Assembly: GCF_016586165.1 (NCBI RefSeq)
Contig: NZ_BCPR01000025.1
Coordinates: 1-58,833 of the forward strand
Length of the DNA: 58,833 bases
Direction of reading: 5' to 3'
From: Dyella sp. EPa41
GTDB taxonomy: Bacteria; Pseudomonadota; Gammaproteobacteria; Xanthomonadales; Rhodanobacteraceae
A program made the translations under genes and the position numbers. This document shows, in pieces, positions 47,643-56,433 of this stretch. Position 1 is the first letter of the stretch. Each line of letters opens with the position of its first letter. The notes beneath the pieces are model-generated. The model was not told where the DNA came from. It saw nothing but the letters and a program-made list of their open reading frames with translations, and ran no database searches.

Positions 47643-48839
47643 ATGCATCTGGACATACCGACCCTGACCCTAGTCAGCCTGCTGATGGGCATAGGTGCCT
47701 CGATCGGTTTCACGTCGCTGATGACCGTCCTGCACAACCAGGTCGTGCTGCGCATCTGGGTGGCCGGCATCTGGATAAGCACCGTGGGCGTCACCCTGAT
47801 CGGCTTGCGCAACCACATCCCCGACCTGCTCTCGATCGTGGTGGGCAACGCCCTCCTGGTCACCGCCAACATGCTCACGCTCAAGGGCATCGCCATGCAC
47901 CTGGGGTTGCCGCTGCGCCTGCACTGGCCGGCGGCGCTGGTGGTCGCCTACTCGTTCTGCATGGCCTGGTTTGCCTACGCCGTGCCCAGCCTGGGGACGC
48001 GACTGGTGATCGGCAGCCTGCAGGCGATGTCGTTCAATTTCGCCTATGCCTATCTGCTGCTTCGCTACAGCAAGCGCGACATCCGCATCAGTTGCCGCAT
48101 TGCCGCGGCGGTGATGATCTGCAACGGCACGTTCTACCTGCTGCGCGCGCTCATCCCGCTAGCGCCGAACGCCGGCCAGGACATCATGCTGGCCGGCACG
48201 CCCGTGGCCGCCACCTACGTGATCGGCATCCTGACCGGCCTGGCCTCCTACTTCGCGCTGCTGCAGCTGATCACCGAGCGCCTGATGGTCGACCTGCGCC
48301 AGGCGGCGCACACCGATGGGCTGACCGGCCTGCTGAACCGCAGTGCCATCGTGGCCGAGGGGCGCGCCAGCCTCGAACGCTGCCAGCAGCGGGAGCAGCC
48401 GTTCGCCCTGCTGATCTTCGACCTCGACCATTTCAAGCAGATCAACGATCGCTGGGGCCATGACGCCGGCGACGCGGTGCTGCGGCACGTCACCACCATC
48501 CTGCGCGAAGTCACCGAGTGGCCGGGTTATCTGGCCGCCCGTTACGGCGGCGAGGAATTCGTGCTTGCCCTCCCCGGTGCGGACCATGCCCAGGGCCTGG
48601 CCGTGGCCGAGCGTCTGCGCCAGGCCCTGGCCCTGTCGCATGCGCGCATCGACAACCAGGACATTCCCGTGACCGCCAGCATCGGCGTGGCGATGGCCCG
48701 GCCGGGCGTGCGCTTCGAGCAACTGGTGCGACAGGCGGACGAGGCGATGTACCGGACCAAGTTCGAGGGCCGCAATGGCGTCAGCTCCGCCGAAGCGGAT
48801 GACCTGCGCCTGGTGGAAGCCGGCAACTCACGTTGCTGA
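47643..48839 (+). CDS. Membrane diguanylate cyclase (GGDEF family)
   Basis: The 398-residue protein has about seven membrane helices (residues 5-220) and a C-terminal GGDEF domain with LTGLLNRSAI, FDLDHFKQINDRWGHDAGD and the active-site RYGGEEFVL (GGEEF). It should make c-di-GMP from two GTP. The inhibitory RxxD motif is not obvious. AGGGAGA stands 4 nt before ATG 47643. Expression from a FliA promoter would link it to flagellar motility. Confidence 0.93.
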   Translation: MHLDIPTLTLVSLLMGIGASIGFTSLMTVLHNQVVLRIWVAGIWISTVGVTLIGLRNHIPDLLSIVVGNALLVTANMLTLKGIAMHLGLPLRLHWPAALVVAYSFCMAWFAYAVPSLGTRLVIGSLQAMSFNFAYAYLLLRYSKRDIRISCRIAAAVMICNGTFYLLRALIPLAPNAGQDIMLAGTPVAATYVIGILTGLASYFALLQLITERLMVDLRQAAHTDGLTGLLNRSAIVAEGRASLERCQQREQPFALLIFDLDHFKQINDRWGHDAGDAVLRHVTTILREVTEWPGYLAARYGGEEFVLALPGADHAQGLAVAERLRQALALSHARIDNQDIPVTASIGVAMARPGVRFEQLVRQADEAMYRTKFEGRNGVSSAEADDLRLVEAGNSRC

Positions 48840-48951
48840 CAACGGCATCAGGGTTCCCTTACAGGATCGCAAGGTCTCGCCCCCTACCCCGGCCAGCTTC
48901 TCGGCTATGCTGCCCTCGCTTCCGGGGGGAAGCCTGAAGGGGATCCAGAGC

Positions 48952-50133
48952 ATGCATGACGAGACCATGGCCTCGGGCGTGTACCTGCCCGAATTGGACG
49001 TTATTCCCGCACGAGACACGACGGAGGTGCACCGCCTCCGCTTCCACGGCAACGCCGGCGACTACTTCCGCATCTGGATCGTCAACGTGGCGCTGAGCCT
49101 GGTGACGCTGGGCATCTATTCGGCGTGGGCCACGGTGCGCACGCGGCGCTACATGTATTCGAACACGACGCTGGGCGGCTCGCCGTTCGACTATCTCGCG
49201 CGGCCGCTGCCCATCCTCAAGGGTCGCCTGTTGACGGTGCTCATCTTCGCCATCTATGCGTTCGCAGGACGCATCGCGGCACCGTTGCAGGGCGTGGCGG
49301 CGCTGATGGTGGCCGGCTTCATGCCCTGGCTGATCGTCAAGAGCATGATGTTCCGCGCGCGCTATTCCTCATGGCGCGGCCTGCGCTTCTATTTCAGCGA
49401 CGACTACGGCGGCGCCTACAAGTGGTATCTGGGCGTCTATTTCCTGATGGGCATCCCGTTCCTGGCGATCGTGCTGGCTACCGCGGCGGGACATCCCGGC
49501 ATCGGCATGCTGCTGGCCTTTGCCTCATTCACCGGCCTCTATCCCTGGATCAAGGGAAACCAGCAGGAGTGGCTGGTGGAAAACCATCACTTCGGCGGGA
49601 AATCGTTCCGTTTCGACAGCGAGATCGGCAACTACTACGGCGTGTACATCAAGGCGGCAGGCGTATCCCTCGTGTGGTTCCTGCCATGCATCGCGCTGTT
49701 CTCGACGGCGGCCGTCCTGATCAACAAGGGCAATCCGCAGGCATTCAATCCGAAGATGCCCTCGCCGTATTTCATCCTGGGCGTGTACGCGGTGATGGCG
49801 CCGGCCTATCTCGGCGTGTGGACCTTCGTACACACGCGCATGACCAACCTGCTCTACAACCAGGCGCGGCTGGGCCAATACCGCTTCCGGTCCACGCTGG
49901 CGTACTGGCCGATGCTCGGCCTGTATGTCACCAATGCGCTGGCGGTGCTCTCCACCATCGGCCTCGCGTTGCCGTGGGCGCGTGTCCGCACGGCACGCTA
50001 TCGCGCGAACCACCTGCAGGTGATCGGCGAAGGCGACCTCAGCGATTTCGTCCGCGACGCCTTTGCCCATGGCGAAATCGGCGCCACCGCCACCGAAATG
50101 GACAGCCTGCTGGGCATCGACATCGGCCTGTGA
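48952..50133 (+). CDS. DUF898 (YjgN-like) multi-pass membrane protein
   Basis: The 393-residue protein begins with a short soluble part, then FHGNAGDYFRIWIVNVALSL and YSAWATVRTRRYMYSNTTL, the repeated DUF898 signature (again RMTNLLYNQARLGQYRF near the end), with about eight membrane helices. The function is unknown. GGGGA lies upstream of the ATG. It is followed, 5 bp later or overlapping by a GTG start, by an M48 peptidase gene, a pairing that suggests a common job at the membrane. Confidence 0.88.
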   Translation: MHDETMASGVYLPELDVIPARDTTEVHRLRFHGNAGDYFRIWIVNVALSLVTLGIYSAWATVRTRRYMYSNTTLGGSPFDYLARPLPILKGRLLTVLIFAIYAFAGRIAAPLQGVAALMVAGFMPWLIVKSMMFRARYSSWRGLRFYFSDDYGGAYKWYLGVYFLMGIPFLAIVLATAAGHPGIGMLLAFASFTGLYPWIKGNQQEWLVENHHFGGKSFRFDSEIGNYYGVYIKAAGVSLVWFLPCIALFSTAAVLINKGNPQAFNPKMPSPYFILGVYAVMAPAYLGVWTFVHTRMTNLLYNQARLGQYRFRSTLAYWPMLGLYVTNALAVLSTIGLALPWARVRTARYRANHLQVIGEGDLSDFVRDAFAHGEIGATATEMDSLLGIDIGL

Positions 50134-50138
50134 CGACG

Positions 50139-51194
50139 ATGGTTCAGGCGATCTATTTCGACGGCCGCTCCACGCACGCCACGCGGGTCGAGGCGTGGCG
50201 CGACGAAAGCGTGCTGCGCTGGCGAAGTGCGAGCGACACGCGGGAGTGGAGTGCGCCGTGGCTGGCCATCGAGCCAAGCGCGCGGGTGACCGGCGTGCCG
50301 TTCACGCTGCACCTGGGCGATGGCGGCCACCTGCAGATCGACCACGATGCGCTGCCAGCGGACTGGTTTGCGCGCCATCACCTGGTCGAGCGCATGGTGG
50401 ACTGGCTGGAGCGCCGCTGGATGGCGGCACTGGCCGGCATCATCGTCGTGGTGGCGTCGCTGTTTGGCCTGTTCGAGTACGGCCTGCCGTGGGCGGCGGA
50501 TCGCATCGCCACGCACATGCCGGCATCGGTTGAAAACGCGATGGGCAAGCAATCGCTCGCGGCACTGGAGGGTCGCATGCTGATGCCCACGACGTTGCCG
50601 CCCGATCGACAGTCGCATCTGCAAGCGGTGTTCTGGCGCTTCACCAACGGCATGCCGGATGCACCCGGCGTGCGCCTGAAGTTCTACCAGGCAAAGGCCA
50701 TCGGTGCGAATGCGTTTGCCCTGCCCGGCGGCACCATCGCGTTCACCGACGAACTGGCCGCGGCCTTGCCCGATGACGACGCCTTCATCGCCGTGATCGC
50801 CCACGAGCTCGGGCACCAAGCCAACCGCCACATGCTCCGCCAGGTGCTGCGAAGCTCGGGCGTGCTGATCGTGGCCAGCATGCTGATGGGCGACGTGACC
50901 TCGATGGGCGGCGTGGCGGCGGGCATCCCGATGTTTCTCGTCGACAGCCACTACAGCCGTGGCTTCGAGGAAGACGCGGACCGCTTTGCCTTCGATGCAT
51001 TGGCCGGCCATGGCATCGACCCTGAGGCCTTCGTGCGCGCCATGCAGGCGCTGGAGCGCGCCCATCCCGAATGGAAGGCCGGGCAGGCCCGCTATGCCTC
51101 CAGCCATCCGTTGACCGCCGAACGCATCGCCCGCGCTCATGCGGCGTCACGGCGATTCCAGGCCGCCCGGGCCCCGCGCGTAGCCAGCCGTTGA
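50139..51194 (+). CDS. M48-family zinc metallopeptidase
   Basis: The 351-residue protein has a soluble N-terminal domain of about 90 residues, one membrane helix (about 97-118) and a peptidase domain with IAHELGHQANRH (HExxH) and, downstream, GFEEDADRFAFDAL with the third zinc ligand Glu. The C-terminus faces the periplasm if the N-terminus is cytoplasmic. A GTG at 50130 overlapping the DUF898 stop could be the true start. Related to BepA/HtpX-type proteases. Confidence 0.9.
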   Translation: MVQAIYFDGRSTHATRVEAWRDESVLRWRSASDTREWSAPWLAIEPSARVTGVPFTLHLGDGGHLQIDHDALPADWFARHHLVERMVDWLERRWMAALAGIIVVVASLFGLFEYGLPWAADRIATHMPASVENAMGKQSLAALEGRMLMPTTLPPDRQSHLQAVFWRFTNGMPDAPGVRLKFYQAKAIGANAFALPGGTIAFTDELAAALPDDDAFIAVIAHELGHQANRHMLRQVLRSSGVLIVASMLMGDVTSMGGVAAGIPMFLVDSHYSRGFEEDADRFAFDALAGHGIDPEAFVRAMQALERAHPEWKAGQARYASSHPLTAERIARAHAASRRFQAARAPRVASR

Positions 51195-51275
51195 AGGCGT
51201 GCGCCGGGGCGTGCCGTCGCGGCGCCGGTCGACGAGGTCGCCGCCGACCGGCACCGCACTTCACGACGCCTTGCG

Positions 51276-51653
51276 CTATTTGGCCGTCTTCAGCTCGACC
51301 ACCAGGGCCTTGGCTGCGCTGGTACCGGTGTTCTCATTGCTATGCGTCACCGGCTCGCTCCATAGGGCTTCGCCGACCTTGTGCTCGGTTTCGGTCACCT
51401 TGCCGTCGGCGAGCGTGGTCTTGGTTTTGCCGCCGGTGACGAAATAGACGACATTTGCCGGGTGCGAATGCATGGGCAGCTTGTCGCCCGGCTTCAGCGA
51501 TACCTCGATGACCCGCACCTGGTCGTTGTCCACCAGCACCTTGGTGTTCTTCGGCGCCACCTTGACCATGTCCTGGGCACACACCGCGCCCGTGCAGGCA
51601 ACGGCAAGCAGGACCAGCGCGCACTTCAGACTGCGTTGAACAATCTTTGCCAT
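51276..51653 (-). CDS. Exported small cupin protein
   Basis: The 125-residue protein has a signal peptide ending near GAVCAQD, then a cupin with KPGDKLPMHSHPANVVYFVTGG and a second half ending KALVVELKTAK. The His pair HSH and a later His fit a metal site, but the family role is unknown. GGAGGGA lies before ATG 51653. A possible promoter is at 51916-51944. Confidence 0.85.
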   Translation of the reverse strand: MAKIVQRSLKCALVLLAVACTGAVCAQDMVKVAPKNTKVLVDNDQVRVIEVSLKPGDKLPMHSHPANVVYFVTGGKTKTTLADGKVTETEHKVGEALWSEPVTHSNENTGTSAAKALVVELKTAK

Positions 51654-51915
51654 GACACGTCCCTCCAGCTGTTCGATGAGGTCGTCGATGGCCGCCGATG
51701 GGAGCTGAAACGTCGGAGGCCGGTCATGGGCGTCTCCCTTGCCCTGCGGACCCAACGGCATCCGCGCCATGCCCCCGCATGGATCGATCTCGCTGCCAGA
51801 CTGCCAAATCGACAAGCGATGGCTCGCACATGTCGCCATGTGCCTGCGCGAGCCGCAGGGCGGAGCGGCGAAGCGCGCGTACACGAACGCGCCAGCGGCG
51901 AGGCTGGCGCGCGGG

Positions 51916-51944
51916 AAATTACGCCCGGGGTTTCCTAGCGTCAA
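51916..51944 (-). promoter_or_regulatory. Sigma-70 promoter candidate for the cupin gene
   Basis: On the minus strand TTGACG (51939-51944), a 17-nt spacer and TAATTT (51916-51921) lie in the 417-bp gap between the STAS and cupin genes. The leader to the cupin ATG would be about 255 nt and includes a hairpin near 51825-51860. I see no gene in the gap. Confidence 0.4.
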
Positions 51945-52070
51945 TTGGGCAAACGGCCGAGCACGAGCGGCTTCCCGCGGGAACGCCATCGACCCGCGAA
52001 AACCTTGCGCAAGGATGACGTCCGGCCTTGCGGTCGCGCACCGCGTGCCGCCAAAGGGGCGGGTGTTCGC

Positions 52071-52373
52071 TCAGTGCAGCACGAACAGCTTGTCGAAGCC
52101 GGCGACGCGCAGGGTGCCGCGCAGGCCGGTGTCGGCGTTGACGATGCGGATCTCGGCCCGGTCGGCGCCGGCGTGTTCGCGCAGGAGCAGCAGCATGCCG
52201 AGGGCGGAGCTGTCCATGTTGGACACTTCGCCCAGGTCGATCACGTAACTGCGCGCGGCGGGACCGCCGAGGCAGGCGTCGTGGAAGGCGCGGTGCACGC
52301 TGAAGTCGAAGCGCTCGCCCAGCTGCAGCGTGACGCAATCGAGGTCGGGATCGTGGTGGACGGTCAGGCTCAT
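52071..52373 (-). CDS. STAS-domain protein downstream of the chemotaxis operon
   Basis: The 100-residue single STAS domain has VIDLGEVSNMDSSALGMLLL, with the potential phosphorylation Ser in the MDSSALG turn. It is on the same strand as the chemotaxis genes but separated from them by 149 bp that hold an inverted repeat. The partner kinase or phosphatase is not in the window unless it is the protein at 1854. GGAAA precedes ATG 52373. Confidence 0.88.
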   Translation of the reverse strand: MSLTVHHDPDLDCVTLQLGERFDFSVHRAFHDACLGGPAARSYVIDLGEVSNMDSSALGMLLLLREHAGADRAEIRIVNADTGLRGTLRVAGFDKLFVLH

Positions 52374-52420
52374 CGGGGCGTTTCCTAGGTAAGAACGGCG
52401 ACCCATGGATGGATCGCTCG

Positions 52421-52447
52421 CAAATCAAACACCTTGCGCTTGATTTG
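52421..52447. promoter_or_regulatory. Perfect inverted repeat upstream of the STAS gene
   Basis: CAAATCAA-N11-TTGATTTG is a perfect 8-bp inverted repeat centred about 60 bp upstream of the STAS ATG, in the 149-bp gap after the chemotaxis operon. It could be an operator or a hairpin; the spacer has no T-run. Confidence 0.4.
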
Positions 52448-52522
52448 GCGGAGCCAAGTCCGGTCAGGCACCGGACTCGAGCGAGCCGGGAAAGTGCAGC
52501 AGCACCTTTCCGGCCTTCAAGA

Positions 52523-53710
52523 TCAGAACAGTTCGATTTCGCCCGCATCCATCGAGTTCTGCAGCGCCGGGCCGCGCGAGCGCAGGCGTGCCTTTTCGCG
52601 CTGGATGGCCAGGCGGCTGCGCACGCGTTCGGCGCGCTGCTGCAGCGATTCCGCATCGATGGGGTTGCAGGCCAGCTCCTCGATATCGCGCGTGCATTCG
52701 GTGGTGATGTCCTGCAGCTCGACCAGGCGGACACGCGTCTGGTTGATGAGCTGGCTGAGGATGTCCTCGAACTGCAGCGAACGGATGGTGGTGGACACGT
52801 CGCTGCCGAGGCCGCGGTTGATCTCGACCACCTGGTCGGCGACGGCGCTGGTGCGCGCATCGCTTTCGGTCACATGGGCCATCATCGCGTCGATGCCGCC
52901 CTTCGCCGACAACGCCACGTTCAGGTCCTGCGAAGCCATCGTGCCGACCAGGCCGCGCAGCTGCTCCATCGCGGTGCGGGCACGCTCCACGTGGCTGCCG
53001 ATCTGTTCGTTGAACTGGTTGGAATGGCTGGCCAGGTTGCGGATTTCACCGGCGACCACCGCGAAGCCGCGACCCGACTCGCCGGCGCGCGCCGCTTCGA
53101 TGGCGGCGTTCAGCGCCAGCAGGTTGGTTTCCTCGGCAATGGTGTTGACGTTCTTCAGCAGGCCGAACACCGCGTCCATTTCCTTGGACATGCCATCGAT
53201 GCGATAGACGATGCGCAGGCTTTCGCGCGACATCTGCACCACCATGTGCACGAAGTGCTCCAGCAGGTCGCCGGTGCGGGCGGCGAAATCCTGCACGGAC
53301 ACGCCCTCTTTCTGCGCGTCGATGATCTGGCGCAACAGCGACTGCTGCATGCCGGTCTTGCGCGAGAGGCCGTCAAAACCGCCGCCCAGTTCGGACACCG
53401 CGTCGCGCAGCAGCTCCAGCGCCTGGTGCAGTTCACGCGTGGCGTGGCCGAGTTCGTCGACCAGTGAGCTGCGCACTTCTTCCAGCGCTTCGCGCACGGG
53501 AGCGTGGTGCGACAGCGACTCTTCCAGCACCGGTTCGACCTCGGCCGGAACGGCGCGGCGCATCTCGACGATCCATACGGCCGCGAGCAGCACGATCAGC
53601 ACCGGTGCCAGCCAGGCAGACGGCCAGACGAGGGTCAGCAGCAAGGCCACGGCACTGGCCACCAGGCCGATCACGGGGCGCACGCGCAGGAAGGAAAGGA
53701 AGGCATCCAT
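52523..53710 (-). CDS. Receptor-like chemotaxis protein with CheZ-like D-x-x-x-Q motif
   Basis: The 395-residue protein has two membrane helices near its N-terminus (about 12-28 and 33-47) and no real periplasmic domain, then a receptor signalling region with the tip [20 protein letters not shown] and [21 protein letters not shown] segment [13 protein letters not shown] near residue 315 has the CheZ pattern D-x-x-x-Q (CheZ: DLTGQ in QDFQDLTGQ). The end is [11 protein letters not shown] 53710 is preferred over an upstream TTG. It follows cheB and is the last gene of the operon. Confidence 0.82.
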   Translation of the reverse strand: MDAFLSFLRVRPVIGLVASAVALLLTLVWPSAWLAPVLIVLLAAVWIVEMRRAVPAEVEPVLEESLSHHAPVREALEEVRSSLVDELGHATRELHQALELLRDAVSELGGGFDGLSRKTGMQQSLLRQIIDAQKEGVSVQDFAARTGDLLEHFVHMVVQMSRESLRIVYRIDGMSKEMDAVFGLLKNVNTIAEETNLLALNAAIEAARAGESGRGFAVVAGEIRNLASHSNQFNEQIGSHVERARTAMEQLRGLVGTMASQDLNVALSAKGGIDAMMAHVTESDARTSAVADQVVEINRGLGSDVSTTIRSLQFEDILSQLINQTRVRLVELQDITTECTRDIEELACNPIDAESLQQRAERVRSRLAIQREKARLRSRGPALQNSMDAGEIELF

Positions 53711-53725
53711 GGGTCTATCCGACAA

Positions 53726-54823
53726 TCAGGCGGCCGGCACGGCGGCACGGGGGATGGGTTGGTGGGCCAGCGCGAGCAGGCGCGCGGCGATGTGGTCCAG
53801 GGGAAGCTTCTCGCTGGCGGCGCCGAGCTTCCACGCGGCGCCGGGCATGCCCCACACCACGGAAGACTCTTCGTCCTGCACCAGCGTGCGCGCACCGGCC
53901 TGCTGCAGTTCGAGCAGGCCGCGCGCGCCGTCGTCGCCCATGCCGGTGAGCAGCGCGGCCACGGTGGCGCGGCCGACGCTGGCGGCCATCGAGCGGAACA
54001 GCACGTCGACGCTGGGCTTGTGGCGGTTCACCGGCGGGCCGTTGTGCAGGCGGCACACGTATTTCGCGCCGTCCCACATCACCAGCAGGTGCTGGCTGCC
54101 GGGGGCGATGTACGCATGGCCCGACTGGATCGGCTGGCCATCGCGCGCTTCGCACACGCGCATGGCCGAGCAGTGGTCCATGCGTGCGGCGAACGGACCG
54201 CTGAAGGCCGCGGGAATGTGCTGCGTGATCACGATCGGCGGCGCGTCCGGCGGCATCGCCTCCAGCACCACGCGAATCGCTTCGGTACCGCCGGTGGATG
54301 CGCCGATGGCGATGATCGGGCTGCCACCACGCGTGCCGGCGGTCTGGGCGCGCGGCAGCACGGCATCGGCCGAGAGGCGCGGCGGCACGTCGAGCTTGCG
54401 CACCGCGGTGCGCTGGCGCGGTTTCGCCAGCGCGGCCAGCTTCACCTTGGCGCAGATTTCCTGCGCGCCTTCGGCGAAGGTGCTGGCGAGGTCGTTGCCC
54501 GGCTTGGTGAAGAAGTCCACCGCGCCAAGTTCCAGCGCGCGCAGGGTCACTTCCGCGCCCTCCTGGGTCAGCGACGACACCATCACCACCGGCATCGGAC
54601 GCAGGCGCATCAGGTTCTCGAGGAAGGTGATGCCGTCCATGCGCGGCATCTCGACATCGAGCGTGAGCACGTCGGGGTTGAGCTGCTTGATCTTTTCGCG
54701 GGCGATCAGCGGGTCGGCGGCCGTGCCGACGACCTCGATGCCCGGATCGCACGAAAGCATGGTCGATAGCAGCTTCCGCACGAGTGCGGAATCATCGACC
54801 ACCAGGACACGTACTCTTTCCAT
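53726..54823 (-). CDS. cheB: Chemotaxis response regulator protein-glutamate methylesterase CheB
   Basis: The 365-residue protein has an N-terminal receiver ([14 protein letters not shown]; phospho-Asp in [12 protein letters not shown]) and a C-terminal methylesterase with [10 protein letters not shown] (Ser), [13 protein letters not shown] (His) and [13 protein letters not shown] (Asp). It demethylates and deamidates receptors for adaptation. It is separated from cheD by 73 bp and its stop lies 15 bp before the ATG of the receptor-like gene that follows. Confidence 0.97.
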   Translation of the reverse strand: MERVRVLVVDDSALVRKLLSTMLSCDPGIEVVGTAADPLIAREKIKQLNPDVLTLDVEMPRMDGITFLENLMRLRPMPVVMVSSLTQEGAEVTLRALELGAVDFFTKPGNDLASTFAEGAQEICAKVKLAALAKPRQRTAVRKLDVPPRLSADAVLPRAQTAGTRGGSPIIAIGASTGGTEAIRVVLEAMPPDAPPIVITQHIPAAFSGPFAARMDHCSAMRVCEARDGQPIQSGHAYIAPGSQHLLVMWDGAKYVCRLHNGPPVNRHKPSVDVLFRSMAASVGRATVAALLTGMGDDGARGLLELQQAGARTLVQDEESSVVWGMPGAAWKLGAASEKLPLDHIAARLLALAHQPIPRAAVPAA

Positions 54824-54896
54824 CGCTTTGAAATCTCGCCCGTCGTGCTGGCCCCTGCTGGGCCGGTTACTGCCGGGAAGCCGCTGCGCCTGCGCG

Positions 54897-55556
54897 TCAG
54901 AACAGCTCCACCTCTCCCTTTATCGGATCGTTTGCCAAACGCTTGAGATACTGCTTCTCGCCATCCACCAGCACCGTGTCGGTGCGGCCACGCAGCTGCC
55001 TGACGCGGGCCTTGCCGGTGTTGGGGAAAAACTGCACGTGGCGCGGATGCACGTCGCCCAGGTCCTCGGCGCGCACTGCCAACCGTTCCGCGGCCAGGTA
55101 GCGCCTCACGAAATCGATGTTGCGCTTGCCGATGTCGGTCATCGTGGCCAGCACGCGGCCGCCGCCAAACACCTTCACCTCCAGGTTCGGACGCTGGCCG
55201 CCGGCCTTGAGGATGGCGTTGATCAGCTGTTCCATCGCGTCGTTGCCGTAGCGCGCCGCGCGGCCCACGGTATCGGCCCAGCTGCCGCGCTCGCCGCCCA
55301 TCGGCTCGGGCAGCATGAAGTGGTTCATGCCGCCGATGCCACGCACCGGGTCGTAGATGCAGGCCGAAACACACGAGCCGAGCACCGTGGAGATCATCTC
55401 GGTCTGCGTGCTGACGTAGTACTCGCCGGGCAGCACCTTCACCGTGACGCAGGCCTGCGCCGGATCCCAGAAGCGCCGCAAGTGCTCGAAACCGGGCAGC
55501 ACGCGCGCCGGGTCATACGTGGCGCCGACGGGAAAATTGACTGCAGGGACGCTCAT
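54897..55556 (-). CDS. cheD: Receptor glutamine deamidase CheD
   Basis: The 219-residue protein carries [14 protein letters not shown] with the catalytic Cys and [11 protein letters not shown] with the His, and [10 protein letters not shown]. It deamidates receptor Gln residues and, in some systems, interacts with CheC. The C-terminus ends KGEVELF, much like the AGEIELF end of the receptor-like protein at 52523. It overlaps cheR by ATGA. Confidence 0.95.
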   Translation of the reverse strand: MSVPAVNFPVGATYDPARVLPGFEHLRRFWDPAQACVTVKVLPGEYYVSTQTEMISTVLGSCVSACIYDPVRGIGGMNHFMLPEPMGGERGSWADTVGRAARYGNDAMEQLINAILKAGGQRPNLEVKVFGGGRVLATMTDIGKRNIDFVRRYLAAERLAVRAEDLGDVHPRHVQFFPNTGKARVRQLRGRTDTVLVDGEKQYLKRLANDPIKGEVELF

Positions 55557-56431
55557 GTACTGCGTTTCCGGTAGACCGTGCGTCCTATCAGGTCGAAATT
55601 GTCATTGAGCCCGTACATGGACTCGGAGTGGCCGAGGAACAGATAACCGCCCTCCGGCAGCAACCCGGCGTAACGCTGGAACAGTCGCTGCTTGGTGGGC
55701 TTGTCGAAATAGATGACGACGTTGCGGCAGAAGATCGCGTCGAACGGGCCTTGCATGGGCCAGTCGTGCAGCAGGTTCAGCGGCAGGATGCTGACCAGCT
55801 CGCGCAGGCGCGGATGCACGCAGGCGTATTGGTCGTACTCGCCTTCGCCGCGCAGGAACCAGCGGCGGCGGCGCTCGGTGCTGACGCCTTCGAGCCGATC
55901 GATCGGATACACGCCCTTGCGCGCCGTTTCCAGCGCCTGCGGCGACAGGTCGGTGGCGAGGATCTTCGCGTCCACGTGGCTGCCGTGCTTTTCCAGCGCC
56001 TCGGCCAGCACCATCGCGAGCGTGTAAGGCTCCTCGCCGGTGGCGCAGCCCGCCGACCAGATGCGCAGGCGGCCACCGTTCTTCTTCTCGGCGATCCAGC
56101 GCGGCAACAGTTCGTTGGTGAGCAGGTCGAAGTGATGCGACTCGCGGAAAAACGCCGTGACGTTGGTGCTGATCGCACTGGCCAGTTCGCCCAGCTCACC
56201 GTGCGGGTCGCGCCGCAGCAGGTCGCAGTAGGCACCGAAGTCGCGCAGCTTCAGCGCGCGCAGCCGGCGCACCAGCCTGCCCTGCACCAGCTGGCGCTTG
56301 TGATCGCCCAACGAGATGCCGCAGTGCTCGTACACGAAGCTGCGCAGGAAGTTGAACTCGGCGTCGCTGAGCGACGGACCGTTCATGCCCGCCACGGCGG
56401 CGTTGCCGTCGACCATGGCGGGCATATTCAT
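55553..56431 (-). CDS. cheR: Chemotaxis methyltransferase CheR
   Basis: The 292-residue enzyme methylates receptor glutamates with SAM. It has the N-terminal helical domain (ISLGDHKRQLVQGRLVRRL), the SAM site WSAGCATGEEPYTLAMVL, ATDLSPQALETAR and IFCRNVVIYFDKPTK. AAGGAG lies 8 nt before ATG 56431, so I prefer it over the TTG 6 nt upstream. It overlaps cheD by 4 bp and starts 3 bp after the receptor gene stop. Confidence 0.96.
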   Translation of the reverse strand: MNMPAMVDGNAAVAGMNGPSLSDAEFNFLRSFVYEHCGISLGDHKRQLVQGRLVRRLRALKLRDFGAYCDLLRRDPHGELGELASAISTNVTAFFRESHHFDLLTNELLPRWIAEKKNGGRLRIWSAGCATGEEPYTLAMVLAEALEKHGSHVDAKILATDLSPQALETARKGVYPIDRLEGVSTERRRRWFLRGEGEYDQYACVHPRLRELVSILPLNLLHDWPMQGPFDAIFCRNVVIYFDKPTKQRLFQRYAGLLPEGGYLFLGHSESMYGLNDNFDLIGRTVYRKRST

Positions 56432-56433
56432 GC

